The notes under the pieces: generated by a model | Told to the model about the DNA's origin: nothing | Databases searched by the model: none | What the model saw: only the letters and a program-made list of their open reading frames with translations | Shown: piece after piece, positions 26,146-34,417 of the stretch | How the letters are laid out: the number at the start of each line of letters is the position of its first letter | Numbering within the stretch: the stretch's first letter is position 1 | Source of the DNA: Ancylobacter aquaticus | GTDB taxonomy: Bacteria > Pseudomonadota > Alphaproteobacteria > Rhizobiales > Xanthobacteraceae | Direction: 5' to 3' | DNA: 64,000 nucleotides | Assembly (NCBI RefSeq): GCF_004339465.1 | Contig: NZ_SMFY01000003.1 | Coordinates: 248,001 to 312,000 of the forward strand | Made by a program: the position numbers and the translations under genes

Positions 26146-27023
26146 CGGCCTGCCTCGCGCTGCGACAGCTGGCGCACGAAGCCGGTCACATCGTCCAGCA
26201 CCGGGGCGACGAGGCGCAGCGGCGGGGAGAGCGCGCCCAGGATCAGCCGGTGGTCAGGCCTGTCATAGACCTTGAGCGTCGCCTCGCCGCCCTTTGCGCG
26301 GATGCGCGCGGCGAGGCGCTTGCTGTTGCCGGGATCGACGGTGGTGTCCCGGGCGCCGGTGGCGAGAAAGGCGGGCGGCGCCTCGCCGGTGACGAAGTTT
26401 ATCGGCTGGCTGCGCTCGCGCCCGGCCGGAGGACCGAAGATTTTCTTTAGCGTGGCGCTTTCCAGCGGCAGGAAATCATAAGGCCCGGCGAGCCCCACAA
26501 GCCCGGCCACGTCGCGGCGTGGATCGAGCCGCACAGCGCCGAGCCACTGCCGGTCGAAGGCGAGCATGGCGGCGATCTGGGCGCCGGCGGAATGACCCAT
26601 GAGGATGAGGCGGGAAGGGTCGCCACCATAGGCGGCGGCATTGGCGCGGGCCCATTGCACCGCCCGCGCACCATCCTCCAGAAACGCGGGAAAGCGCACC
26701 TCGGGATAGAGCCGGTAGTCGGGAATAACGACGACCATGCCCCGGGCGGCCAGCGCAGCGCCGACGAAGCGGTACATGGCGCGGTCGCCAGAATCCCAGC
26801 TACCGCCATAGAAGAACACCACCACCTGCAGGCCCTGCGTCGCGCCGAATGTCGGTGCGTAAACGTCCAGCCGGTGCCTCGGGCCATCGGCATAAGCGAT
26901 GTTCTCGGTGACGCGCACCGGCTCAAGCCGGGAGAGCGCGTTCAGCACGGCGGCTGGCCCCTCGGCGGCGCGGGCGGCGCCCGTGCTCAGCAGGGCGGCA
27001 ACCAGCAGAAGGGCGGCGCGCAT
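26142..27023 (-). CDS. Alpha/beta hydrolase (esterase, BD-FAE-like), exported
   Basis: Secreted or periplasmic hydrolase of 293 aa with a signal peptide ending GAARAAEG near residue 20. The oxyanion-hole motif is FFYGGSW near residue 70 and the nucleophile elbow is GHSAG near residue 144; a catalytic His lies near the C-terminus (PDHRLI). It follows the anti-sigma gene by three bases and overlaps the DUF1295 gene by four, so it is part of the rpoE-chrR operon. The ester substrate is unknown. Confidence 0.8.
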   Translation of the reverse strand: MRAALLLVAALLSTGAARAAEGPAAVLNALSRLEPVRVTENIAYADGPRHRLDVYAPTFGATQGLQVVVFFYGGSWDSGDRAMYRFVGAALAARGMVVVIPDYRLYPEVRFPAFLEDGARAVQWARANAAAYGGDPSRLILMGHSAGAQIAAMLAFDRQWLGAVRLDPRRDVAGLVGLAGPYDFLPLESATLKKIFGPPAGRERSQPINFVTGEAPPAFLATGARDTTVDPGNSKRLAARIRAKGGEATLKVYDRPDHRLILGALSPPLRLVAPVLDDVTGFVRQLSQREAGR

Positions 27024-27026
27024 CCG

Positions 27027-27701
27027 CTAGAGCCTGACGAAGGGCTGGACGAGCCGGCCGAAGAAGCCGTTCAGCCGCATGCTGCCCTCCAGCGCGGCGA
27101 GGCAGATGCACTCGCCATCGGGATCGACGATCGGCTGGTGCTCGATCTCCTGGTCCATCTCGCTGAGGTCGCCCGGCCCGTAGCGGCCGTAGCCATCGGA
27201 GAAGGAGCCGGAAATCACCTGGGTGAATTCGGTGCCGACATGGCCGTGATCGGGCATCTTGCGGCCGGGACCGATGCGCAGCAGCGTCAGCCGGGCCTGC
27301 CGATCTTCCGGCAGCTTCACCGCGCTCGCCCGCACGCCGAGGCCGATCCAACGCCAGGGGCCGATCTCGCAGTCGCGCAGCGCGGCGGGCAGGGGTACGC
27401 CGCCGGGCAGTGCCGCCGGCACCTCCGCCTTCGCGTCGCGCGCCAGAAACGGTGCCGCCGGGAGGGCGTGTTCCTGCGCGTCGATAGCGCGCAACGCGGC
27501 GGCAAAGGCATCGGGCGCCATGGGGGCCGGGGGCATCGCCTCCAGCAGCGCGCCGCCGACAGCGTCGAACTCGGCAAGGCGCGAACGGCAGCACGGGCAG
27601 CCGGCGAGATGCACCGCGAGCACCCGTGCCGGCCCGGCGGGCAGTTGCCCGGCGGCATAGCGCATCAGCGTTTCATCGGTCGCGTGATGACGGATCGTCA
27701 T
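27027..27701 (-). CDS. chrR: ChrR-type zinc anti-sigma factor with C-terminal cupin domain
   Basis: Protein of 224 aa that binds and holds its sigma factor inactive until singlet oxygen or peroxide triggers its loss. The N-terminal zinc site is His6, His31, Cys35 and Cys38 (HLAGCPCC), matching the numbering known in Rhodobacter sphaeroides ChrR. A cupin domain follows with PDHGHVGTEFTQVISG (HxHxxxE) and a later EIEHQP histidine. Its start overlaps the sigma gene stop by four bases, the standard arrangement for this pair. Confidence 0.92.
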   Translation of the reverse strand: MTIRHHATDETLMRYAAGQLPAGPARVLAVHLAGCPCCRSRLAEFDAVGGALLEAMPPAPMAPDAFAAALRAIDAQEHALPAAPFLARDAKAEVPAALPGGVPLPAALRDCEIGPWRWIGLGVRASAVKLPEDRQARLTLLRIGPGRKMPDHGHVGTEFTQVISGSFSDGYGRYGPGDLSEMDQEIEHQPIVDPDGECICLAALEGSMRLNGFFGRLVQPFVRL

Positions 27702-28261
27702 GATTGGCCTTCCAGCAGAACGCGCAGCCGCCCGAGGGCAAGGCGCACGCGGGATTTGACGGTGCCGAGCGGCAGGCCGAGCTCGCGGGCGATCTCCGAA
27801 TGCGCCTTCTCGCTGAAGAAGGACAGGCGCAGCACGGTGGCCTGTTCGGCGGAGAGCGTCTTCAGCGCCTCGCGCACCCGGGCCTCGCGCTCCGCTGTCA
27901 GCAGCAGCGTCTCACCTGAGGGCGCGGTCTCGATCTCGCCTTGCTCGTCCTCGCCGACGGCGGCAGTCCTGATCCGCCGCAGGTGATCGATTCGCAGATT
28001 GCGGGCGATGGTGAATATCCATGTCGCCGCCCCGGCCCGCGCGGGGTCGAAATAGGACGCCTTGCGCCAGACTGAGAGCATCACCTCCTGGGCGATCTCC
28101 TCCGCCGTATTGGACGGCAGTCCGGACTTCCTCAGAAAGGCGTTCAGGCGCGGGGCAAAATAGCTGTAGAGGCGCGCATAGGCCTGCCGGTCGCGCTCGG
28201 TGGCGACCATGCCGATCAGCCGCGCCAGCTCTGCGCCGTCCGGCACGCCATCGTCTTTCAT
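27698..28261 (-). CDS. rpoE: ECF11-type RNA polymerase sigma factor RpoE
   Basis: Extracytoplasmic-function sigma factor of 187 aa. Region 2 has FAPRLNAFLRKSG and EEIAQEVMLSVWRKASYFD with TWIFTIARNLRIDHLRR; region 4 has LSAEQATVLRLSFFSEKAHSEIARELGLPLGTVKSRVRLAL. The ATG at 28261 (MKDDGVPD) is chosen because a consensus GGAGGTGA lies ten bases upstream and because an autoregulatory promoter at 28351-28380 would start transcription at the alternative ATG (28345). It is co-transcribed with chrR. Confidence 0.9.
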   Translation of the reverse strand: MKDDGVPDGAELARLIGMVATERDRQAYARLYSYFAPRLNAFLRKSGLPSNTAEEIAQEVMLSVWRKASYFDPARAGAATWIFTIARNLRIDHLRRIRTAAVGEDEQGEIETAPSGETLLLTAEREARVREALKTLSAEQATVLRLSFFSEKAHSEIARELGLPLGTVKSRVRLALGRLRVLLEGQS

Positions 28262-28350
28262 CAGTCGCGTCACCTCCGGCCTCCGCCGCAGGGGCGAGGC
28301 CGCGCGTGGCTCTGCGGTTCGGGCATGTTCGAGCGAGGCATTCATGAACC

Positions 28351-28380
28351 CTTCTACGCACCGGCTTTGCCGCCGGATCA
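28351..28380 (-). promoter_or_regulatory. RpoE-type autoregulatory promoter of rpoE-chrR
   Basis: On the minus strand TGATCC (28380-28375) is followed after exactly 18 bases by TAGAAG (28356-28351). Predicted start is near 28344, leaving an 83-base leader before the sigma factor. The layout equals the known R. sphaeroides RpoE consensus as I remember it (TGATCC with a TAAGA-like -10). Confidence 0.7.
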
Positions 28381-28392
28381 TCCGCCCGCGAG

Positions 28393-28422
28393 TGATCCAG
28401 CGCCGTGCCGGCGACGTACACA
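28393..28422 (+). promoter_or_regulatory. RpoE-type promoter of the flavin oxidase-DUF1365-cfa operon
   Basis: TGATCC at 28393-28398 is followed after 18 bases by TACACA (28417-28422). It is back to back with the rpoE promoter, so the two -35 boxes are only 12 bases apart. Transcription would begin near 28429, about 56 bases before the first start codon. Confidence 0.65.
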
Positions 28423-28484
28423 GTAGACAACCTTCGCCTGCCGCTCCACCGCTCTGGATTTTCTGTGCCCATGAGTAACCGGCC

Positions 28485-29834
28485 ATGAACATTCGTCAGG
28501 ACTTCGTGCCCGGCTCGCCGCTTTCCATCGCCGTCATCGGTGCTGGAATCTCGGGCCTGTCCACAGCCTGGCTGCTCGCCAAGCGCCACGACGTGACGCT
28601 GTTCGAGGCCGAGGATCGGCTTGGCGGCCATTCCAACACGGTGATGGCGCAGGGCGTCGCGGTCGATACCGGCTTCATCGTTTTCAACGAGAAGACCTAT
28701 CCCAACCTCACCGCGCTGTTCGCCCATCTCGGCGTGGCGACGCAGGCTTCAGAAATGTCGTTCGCGGTGTCGCTGGATGGCGGCCGGCTGGAATATTCCG
28801 GTTCCGGGCTGCGCGGCCTGTTCGCCCAGCCGCGCAATCTCGCCTCGCCGCGCTTCGCCGCGATGCTGGCCGACCTGTTGCGCTTCTACCGCAACGCGCC
28901 GCGCGATCTGGCCGGCATGGGCGATGAGAGTCTCGACGCCTATCTCGATGCCCATCGCTACGGAGCGGCGTTCCGCCACGATCACCTCTACCCGATGGCG
29001 GCGGCGATCTGGTCGACGCCGGCCGCCGATGTCGGGCGCTATCCCGTGGCGGCCTTCGTGCGCTTCTGCGCCAATCACGGCCTTCTCCAGCTGACTGATC
29101 GCCCGGTCTGGCGCACCGTGACGGGCGGCAGTCGCAGCTACGTCGCGGCCTTGCGCGCGGATTTTGGCGGCCGCGTCATTGCCGGCGGGCCGGTGCGGGC
29201 GGTGCGCCGCGGGGCGGGCGGCGTGAGCGTTATCGACGCCTCCGGCGATGAGCGGCGATTCGATCATGTGGTCATCGCCACCCATGCCGATCAGGCGCTC
29301 GCCCTTCTGGAGGGCCCGAGCGCGGGGGAGCGGAACCTGCTCGGTGCCTTCCGCTACAGCCGCAACGAGGCGGTGCTGCATGCCGATACCCGGCTGATGC
29401 CACGACGCCGGGCGGCGTGGGCGGCGTGGAACTACCTTGCCGACAGGCGCGCCGGCGAAAAGCTGTGCGTCACCTATTGGATGAACCGGCTGCAGGACCT
29501 GCGGCAGGACCGGCCGCTCTTCGTCACGCTGAACCCGGTGGAGCCGCCCAAGGAGGCCTGCGTCTTCTACCGCGCCAGCTATGAGCATCCGCTGTTCGAC
29601 AGCGGGGCGATGGCGGCTCAGGAGCGCCTCTGGTCGCTGCAGGGTGAGGGCGGGGTGTGGTATTGTGGCGCCTATTTCGGCGCCGGCTTCCACGAGGACG
29701 GGTTGCAGGCCGGTCTTGCGGTAGCCGAGGCGCTGGGCGGAGTACGGCGTCCATGGACGGTGGCAGATGAATCCGGCCGCATCGCCCTGCCGCGCGACAG
29801 CGCCGGGACGCGCCGACCGGAGCGCGTGACATGA
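28485..29834 (+). CDS. Flavin-containing amine-oxidase-like protein (cyclopropane/furan fatty acid gene set)
   Basis: FAD protein of 449 aa. The N-terminus has AVIGAGISGLSTAWLLA near residue 17, followed by DRLGGHSNTV and VAVDTGFIVFNEKTYPNL, the hallmark of the FAD protein that is always found with DUF1365 and a cyclopropane synthase. The C-terminus WYCGAYFGAGFHEDGLQAGL contacts FAD. In R. sphaeroides the equivalent gene set is needed for furan fatty acids, with this protein probably acting as the desaturase; I rely on memory for that assignment. It overlaps the DUF1365 gene by four bases. Confidence 0.82.
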   Translation: MNIRQDFVPGSPLSIAVIGAGISGLSTAWLLAKRHDVTLFEAEDRLGGHSNTVMAQGVAVDTGFIVFNEKTYPNLTALFAHLGVATQASEMSFAVSLDGGRLEYSGSGLRGLFAQPRNLASPRFAAMLADLLRFYRNAPRDLAGMGDESLDAYLDAHRYGAAFRHDHLYPMAAAIWSTPAADVGRYPVAAFVRFCANHGLLQLTDRPVWRTVTGGSRSYVAALRADFGGRVIAGGPVRAVRRGAGGVSVIDASGDERRFDHVVIATHADQALALLEGPSAGERNLLGAFRYSRNEAVLHADTRLMPRRRAAWAAWNYLADRRAGEKLCVTYWMNRLQDLRQDRPLFVTLNPVEPPKEACVFYRASYEHPLFDSGAMAAQERLWSLQGEGGVWYCGAYFGAGFHEDGLQAGLAVAEALGGVRRPWTVADESGRIALPRDSAGTRRPERVT

Positions 29835-30613
29835 GCGAGGCCTCGGCGCTCTATGCCGGCTCGGTGATGCATGTGCGGCTGAAGCCGCGCCGGCACCGGC
29901 TGGCCTATCGCCTGTTCTCGCTGCTGCTCGACCTCGACGAAGTGGCCGGGCTGGACGCGAAGCTGCGCCTGTTCTCGCGCAACCGTTTCAACGTGTTCAG
30001 CTTTCATGACCGCGATTATGCCGATCCCGAGGCGGGACCGCTCAAGGCGCAGGTGGAGCGCCTGCTCGGTGCCGCCGGGCTGGAGACCGATGGCGGGGCG
30101 ATCCGGCTGCTCACTCTGCCGCGCCTGTTCGGCTACGCCTTCAATCCGCTGAGCGTCTATTTTTGCCATCGGCGCGATGGGTCGCTGGCGGCGCTGCTCT
30201 ACGAGGTCCACAACACCTTCGGCCAGCGCCATTCCTACCTGATTCCGGTCGCGGCGGGGGCGCTCGCCCCCCTGCGGCAGAAGGCGGAGAAGCGCTTCTA
30301 CGTTTCGCCGTTCATGGATATGGGCCTGACCTATTCCTTCCGCGTTACCCCGCCCGGAGAGGAACTGCGCATCGCCATCCTCGCCAGCGACGCGGAGGGG
30401 CCGGTGCTGAGCGCGGTGCAGACCGCCATCCGTCGCCCCCTGAACGACCGCCAGCTTTTGCGGGCGATGCTGAGCTATCCGCTGCTGACGCTGAAGGTGA
30501 TCGCCGGCATCCATTGGGAAGCGCTGTGGATCTGGGCCAAGGGCGTTGGCCTGCGCCCGCGCCCCAAGGCGCCCGACTCGCCCGTCAGCATTTCGCCCGC
30601 GCACCGACCCTGA
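29831..30613 (+). CDS. DUF1365 domain protein
   Basis: Protein of 260 aa with the family motifs MHVRLKPRRHRLAYR near residue 14, LPRLFGYAFNPLSVYFCH near residue 95 and EVHNTFGQRHSYL near residue 122. No signal peptide is seen. The family is always next to flavin amine-oxidase-like and cyclopropane-synthase genes, and in R. sphaeroides it belongs to the furan fatty acid set. It overlaps the gene before it by four bases and lies 12 bases before the methyltransferase. Confidence 0.83.
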   Translation: MSEASALYAGSVMHVRLKPRRHRLAYRLFSLLLDLDEVAGLDAKLRLFSRNRFNVFSFHDRDYADPEAGPLKAQVERLLGAAGLETDGGAIRLLTLPRLFGYAFNPLSVYFCHRRDGSLAALLYEVHNTFGQRHSYLIPVAAGALAPLRQKAEKRFYVSPFMDMGLTYSFRVTPPGEELRIAILASDAEGPVLSAVQTAIRRPLNDRQLLRAMLSYPLLTLKVIAGIHWEALWIWAKGVGLRPRPKAPDSPVSISPAHRP

Positions 30614-30625
30614 GGAAAGAGCCGC

Positions 30626-31891
30626 ATGCCGCGTGACGCCGACACCGTTGCCCATCACTCCACCGACGTGCCCAGCACAGGCGATGCGCCGGCCGCGCGT
30701 GCCGGTGGCACCAGCTTGCGACATGGCTGGCGCGAGGCGGTGCTGGCGCGGCTGCTGCGCCAGCTGGCGGTGGGCAGCCTCATTGTGGTGACGCCCGAGG
30801 GCCGCCGCCTCATCGGGCGCGGGCCTCGTCCCGGGCCGGAGGCGACGCTGGTGCTGCATCGCTGGCGCGCGCTGCGCCGGCTGGTTACCGGCGGCGACAT
30901 CGCGTTCTCCGACGCCTTCATCGCCGGCGACTGGTCGAGCCCGGACCTGCCTGTTCTCATCGAGCTTGCCGCCCACAATCTGCCGGTGCTCGCCGGGCGG
31001 ATCGACGCGCTGGGGCCGGTGCGGCTGTGGAACCGGCTGCGCCATGGACTGCGCCGCAATTCCCGGACCGGCAGCCGCCGCAACATCGCGTTCCACTACG
31101 ACCTCGGCAACGCGTTCTATCGGGCGTGGCTGGATGCGGGCATGAGCTATTCCTCTGCCATCCGCGTCGAACCCGGCCAGACGCTGGAAGCGGCCCAGCA
31201 GGCCCGCCTGACGCATATCGTCGACATGCTGGAGGTCCAGCCCGGCCAGAGCGTGCTCGAAATCGGCTGTGGCTGGGGCGCTCTCGCCGCCGAACTGGCA
31301 CGTGCGGAAGCGACGGTGACGGGCATCACCTTGTCGCGCGAGCAACTCGCCTACGGGCAGGCGATGCTTGCCGCCGATCCCGCGCTGGCGGAGCGCGCCG
31401 AGTTGCGCCTGCAGGATTATCGTGATGTATCAAGCCGTTACGACCGGGTCGTCTCCATCGAGATGCTGGAGGCGGTGGGCGAAGCCTACTGGCCGACCTA
31501 TTTTGCCAAGCTGCGTGCCTGCCTGAACGAGGGCGGAACAGCGGTGCTGCAGGTCATCACCATCGCCGAGGACCGCTTCGACGGCTACCGCCGCAACACC
31601 GATTTCATCCAGCGCCACATTTTCCCCGGCGGCATGTTGCCGACCAAGGCGCATATCACCGAGCACGCGAGTGCGGCGGGGCTGGAACTCGTTGAAACGC
31701 AATGCTTCGGCATCGGCTATGCGCAGACGCTGGCGCACTGGCGCGCGCGCTTTCTGGCGGCCTGGCCGCAGATCGAGCCGCTGGGATTCGACGCCGATTT
31801 CCGGCGCCTGTGGGAGTATTATCTCGCCTATTGCGAAGGCGGCTTCCGCGCCGGCGTCATCGATGTCGGGCTGTACCGGCTGAAAGGCTGA
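30626..31891 (+). CDS. Cyclopropane-fatty-acyl-phospholipid synthase-like SAM methyltransferase
   Basis: Methyltransferase of 421 aa that modifies the double bond of membrane phospholipid acyl chains. The N-terminal lipid-binding part is followed by NIAFHYDLGNAFYRAWLD near residue 152 and the SAM motif VLEIGCGWGALA near residue 210; YFAKLRACLNEGG and QRHIFPGGMLP are also standard. A GAGGAAAG ribosome site supports the start. It may make cyclopropane or, as in the Rhodobacter furan pathway, an 11-methyl fatty acid. The gene ends the RpoE-controlled operon. Confidence 0.88.
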   Translation: MPRDADTVAHHSTDVPSTGDAPAARAGGTSLRHGWREAVLARLLRQLAVGSLIVVTPEGRRLIGRGPRPGPEATLVLHRWRALRRLVTGGDIAFSDAFIAGDWSSPDLPVLIELAAHNLPVLAGRIDALGPVRLWNRLRHGLRRNSRTGSRRNIAFHYDLGNAFYRAWLDAGMSYSSAIRVEPGQTLEAAQQARLTHIVDMLEVQPGQSVLEIGCGWGALAAELARAEATVTGITLSREQLAYGQAMLAADPALAERAELRLQDYRDVSSRYDRVVSIEMLEAVGEAYWPTYFAKLRACLNEGGTAVLQVITIAEDRFDGYRRNTDFIQRHIFPGGMLPTKAHITEHASAAGLELVETQCFGIGYAQTLAHWRARFLAAWPQIEPLGFDADFRRLWEYYLAYCEGGFRAGVIDVGLYRLKG

Positions 31892-32022
31892 GGGTCGGGG
31901 GGGGGCGCCCGCCGACTGCCGAGGACGCTGCCGCCGCTGCTGCAATGTCAGGCTGCCGATCGGGCTTTTCGCTGCAGCCTCGCGTCGTCCGGCCGGCCGT
32001 GTCACATGCCTGCGTCACCTGC

Positions 32023-32562
32023 CTACGTCACCTGCCGCTTCTCCAGCTTGCGGGCGAGCGTACGCCGGTGCATGCCAAGCCGGCGCGCGGTCTCGGAAAT
32101 GTTGAACTCGGTTTCGACAAGCGTCTCGTGAATGCGCTCCCATTCGAGGTTCTTCAGCGAGGTCGGCCGCCCGGCCAGTGGCACCGAGACATCGCCCTCG
32201 ACCCGCCCAAACGCCTTTTCGATATCGTCGGCATTGGCCGGCTTGGGCAGGTAATGGCAGGCGCCGAGCTTGATCGCCTCCACCGCCGTGGCGATGCTGG
32301 CGAAGCCGGTGAGCACGACGATCCGCATCGTGGGGTCATGGGCGTGCAGCGCTTTCACGCAGTCGAGCCCGGATTCGCCGGCGAGCTTGAGGTCGACCAC
32401 CGCATAGGCCGGGCGGGTGTGCGCCAGCAGCGCCGCCACCTCGGCCAGCCCGGCGCAACTTGTCACCTCATAATCACGCCGCTCGAAGGAGCGCTTGAGG
32501 GTGCGGGCGAAGGTGGCGTCATCCTCGACGATCAGCAGCGGGCCGGCGGGGGCAGAACTCAT
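32023..32562 (-). CDS. RegA/PrrA/ActR-like response regulator
   Basis: Response regulator of 179 aa. The receiver begins PLLIVEDDATFARTLKRSFER; the phosphorylated aspartate is in AVVDLKLAGESGLD near residue 56, with TGFASIATAVEA and a conserved lysine in YLPKPAN. The C-terminus is a Fis-type helix-turn-helix (NISETARRLGMHRRTLARKL), as in RegA/PrrA. It is more diverged from RegA than orthologues usually are, so it may be a paralogue. It overlaps the kinase gene by four bases. Confidence 0.85.
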   Translation of the reverse strand: MSSAPAGPLLIVEDDATFARTLKRSFERRDYEVTSCAGLAEVAALLAHTRPAYAVVDLKLAGESGLDCVKALHAHDPTMRIVVLTGFASIATAVEAIKLGACHYLPKPANADDIEKAFGRVEGDVSVPLAGRPTSLKNLEWERIHETLVETEFNISETARRLGMHRRTLARKLEKRQVT

Positions 32563-33839
32563 GGCCGGCCTCCCGAAAGCCCGATGAGCGGCAAAGTGAG
32601 CCGGACGCAGGCGCCCCCTTCGGCCCGCCGGCCTGCTTCCACCGCGCCGCCCAGCCGGCGCAGCACGTTGACGACGAGGAACAGGCCGAGCCCGGCCCCG
32701 GCGCGCGCCTTGGTGGAGCGGTAGGGCTTTCCCAGTTCCGCCGCGAATTCGGGGGGGAAGCCGGGGCCACGGTCGCTGACCTCGACGCACAGCGTGTCGC
32801 CCTGGCGCCGCGCCACCAGCCCGACCCAGAGGGGCGAGGCTTCCAGCGCATTGTCGAGCACGTTGACGATCACCTGCCTGAGGGCGAGGTCGGAGATGAC
32901 GGGCTCGTCGGGCGCGAAGGCGTTCTCGTAGTCGAAGGCAACAGGCGCCCGCAACGACCGCCAGTCCGCCACCGCCTCGTCGAGAAAGGCGCGCACGCCG
33001 GTGCGGATGGTGCCTTCGCCGCGCGCCTCGCCCGAGGAGAGCAGGATGCCGGTGACGATGGATTTGCAGCGGGCGAGCTGCGCCTGCATGTCCGTCATGT
33101 CCTGCGCGAGTTCGCTGTTGCGGGCGAGCGCGGGCATCTTCTCCCAGTCATTGAGGATGACCGAGAGGGTGGAGAGCGGCGTGCCCAGCTCATGCGCCGC
33201 GCCGGAGGCCAGCAGCCCCATGCGGACCACATGTTCCTCTTCCGCCGATTGCTGGCGCAACTCGGCAAGCCGGGCGTCGCGCCGGCGCAGATTGGCGTTG
33301 ATACGGGTGATGAACGCCACCAGCAGGCAGGCCGACAGTGCGAAGCAGATGAACATGCCCTGTACGTGCAGGTTCCAGAACCCGGCCAGATGGCTGTGCG
33401 GCATCGGCAAATCGCGGTGGAAGGCGGTGAGGCCGATAAAGCAGGCGCTGGTGATCGCCACCAGCGTCCACACCGACCACGTCTCCAGCAGGATGGCACC
33501 GAGGATGACCTGCAGGAGGAACAGCGAAATGAACGGGTTCAGCGCCCCGCCGCTGAGATAGAGCTGCACGGTGAGCGCGCCGACATCCAGCAGCAATTCG
33601 AGGAACAGCTCGGTGTTCGTCACCCGCTCGCGGTGGCGATAGCGCAGCAAGCTTACGAGATTGAGGCCGACCAGAAAGGCGATTACCGCCAGCATCTCGA
33701 TCAGTGGCAGGGCAATCGCGAGTTCGACATGCACGAACCAGATGGTGACAAGCTGGCCGATGGCCGCGATCCAGCGCAGCTGGATGAGCAGCAGCAGGTT
33801 CTTCCTGTCGCTCGCGTCGCCGGTCGATTCCAAAGCCAA
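32559..33839 (-). CDS. RegB-like redox-sensing histidine kinase
   Basis: Membrane kinase of about 426 aa with six hydrophobic segments. It carries the ubiquinone-binding motif GGALNPF, the H box GAAHELGTPLSTL, and a cysteine 42 residues after the phospho-histidine (QLARCKSIV), the position of the redox-active cysteine of RegB. The ATP domain has VLDNALEAS and GAGLGLFLVVN. No ATG fits; TTG at 33839 or 33833 after GGGAG is the best start, and a further-upstream ATG at 34070 would add an atypical Arg-rich stretch. No senC gene is adjacent. Confidence 0.8.
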   Translation of the reverse strand: MALESTGDASDRKNLLLLIQLRWIAAIGQLVTIWFVHVELAIALPLIEMLAVIAFLVGLNLVSLLRYRHRERVTNTELFLELLLDVGALTVQLYLSGGALNPFISLFLLQVILGAILLETWSVWTLVAITSACFIGLTAFHRDLPMPHSHLAGFWNLHVQGMFICFALSACLLVAFITRINANLRRRDARLAELRQQSAEEEHVVRMGLLASGAAHELGTPLSTLSVILNDWEKMPALARNSELAQDMTDMQAQLARCKSIVTGILLSSGEARGEGTIRTGVRAFLDEAVADWRSLRAPVAFDYENAFAPDEPVISDLALRQVIVNVLDNALEASPLWVGLVARRQGDTLCVEVSDRGPGFPPEFAAELGKPYRSTKARAGAGLGLFLVVNVLRRLGGAVEAGRRAEGGACVRLTLPLIGLSGGRP

Positions 33840-34149
33840 TCCTGACGTCTCCCGCCGCGTATCGCCTGCCCAATGGGCGGGTTTCGGGGCCTTGTCCAGC
33901 CCGTGGCCGTAACGCCGGAACCGCCCCGACGCCGGCGCGCGGCGCGGGCACAGATTTACCCGTGTGCCGCTTCTAGGACGCGCACGCCGTGGGGCCGATT
34001 GGGCATTCTGTCCAAGGCGGGCCCTGCGCGCCGGCCGCGCCTCGAGATTGCGATTTCCGCCTGCCTGCATGGCGGGGGTGCCGCGTGCGAGCGGGAGCCG
34101 CTTGCGCGCCGTGAGAGGGCGCTGTTTTATGCCGCTGTCGATGCACCCA
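33840..34149. other. Upstream region of the RegB-like kinase
   Basis: About 310 bases between the likely kinase start and the riboswitch. The first part is open in frame with the kinase back to 34070 but has unlike composition. No clear promoter or repeat was found. Confidence 0.35.
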
Positions 34150-34366
34150 TCGATTCTTCATGGTGTCCGGCTGGGGAGACCCTTCCGGATGAAACGGGAA
34201 CGGGGTAGGGCGCGATGGACCGCGAGGTCCCTCGCCCGAAGCCTCGACCGCCCCCGCGACTGTAAGCGGCGAGCGGCCTTCCATCGAGCCACTGGAACGA
34301 GCCCCGAAGGGCGAGGACCGGGAAGGCGGAAGGCATGCCGTGACCCGCGAGTCAGGAGACCGGCCA
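34150..34366 (+). promoter_or_regulatory. Adenosylcobalamin riboswitch
   Basis: The region has the conserved blocks of the B12 riboswitch in order: GATGAAACGGGAAC near 34191, CCCCGCGACTGTAAGCGG (the core) near 34253, GCCACTGGAACG near 34286, GGGAAGGCGGAAGGC near 34320 and GACCCGCGAGTCAGGAGACC near 34343. It lies about 50 bases upstream of a CbiM-like permease gene, so high cobalamin would shut off cobalt uptake. Confidence 0.92.
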
Positions 34367-34417
34367 TGTGGATGAATCCCATGCGCGCCGTCGGGTGAGA
34401 CGGCACAGGAGAACATC

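Noticed and set aside
28262-28345. Longer rpoE product starting at the ATG at 28345
   Set aside because: The predicted start of transcription from TGATCC-N18-TAGAAG falls at that ATG, while the ATG at 28261 has a consensus ribosome site and gives the normal ECF11 length.
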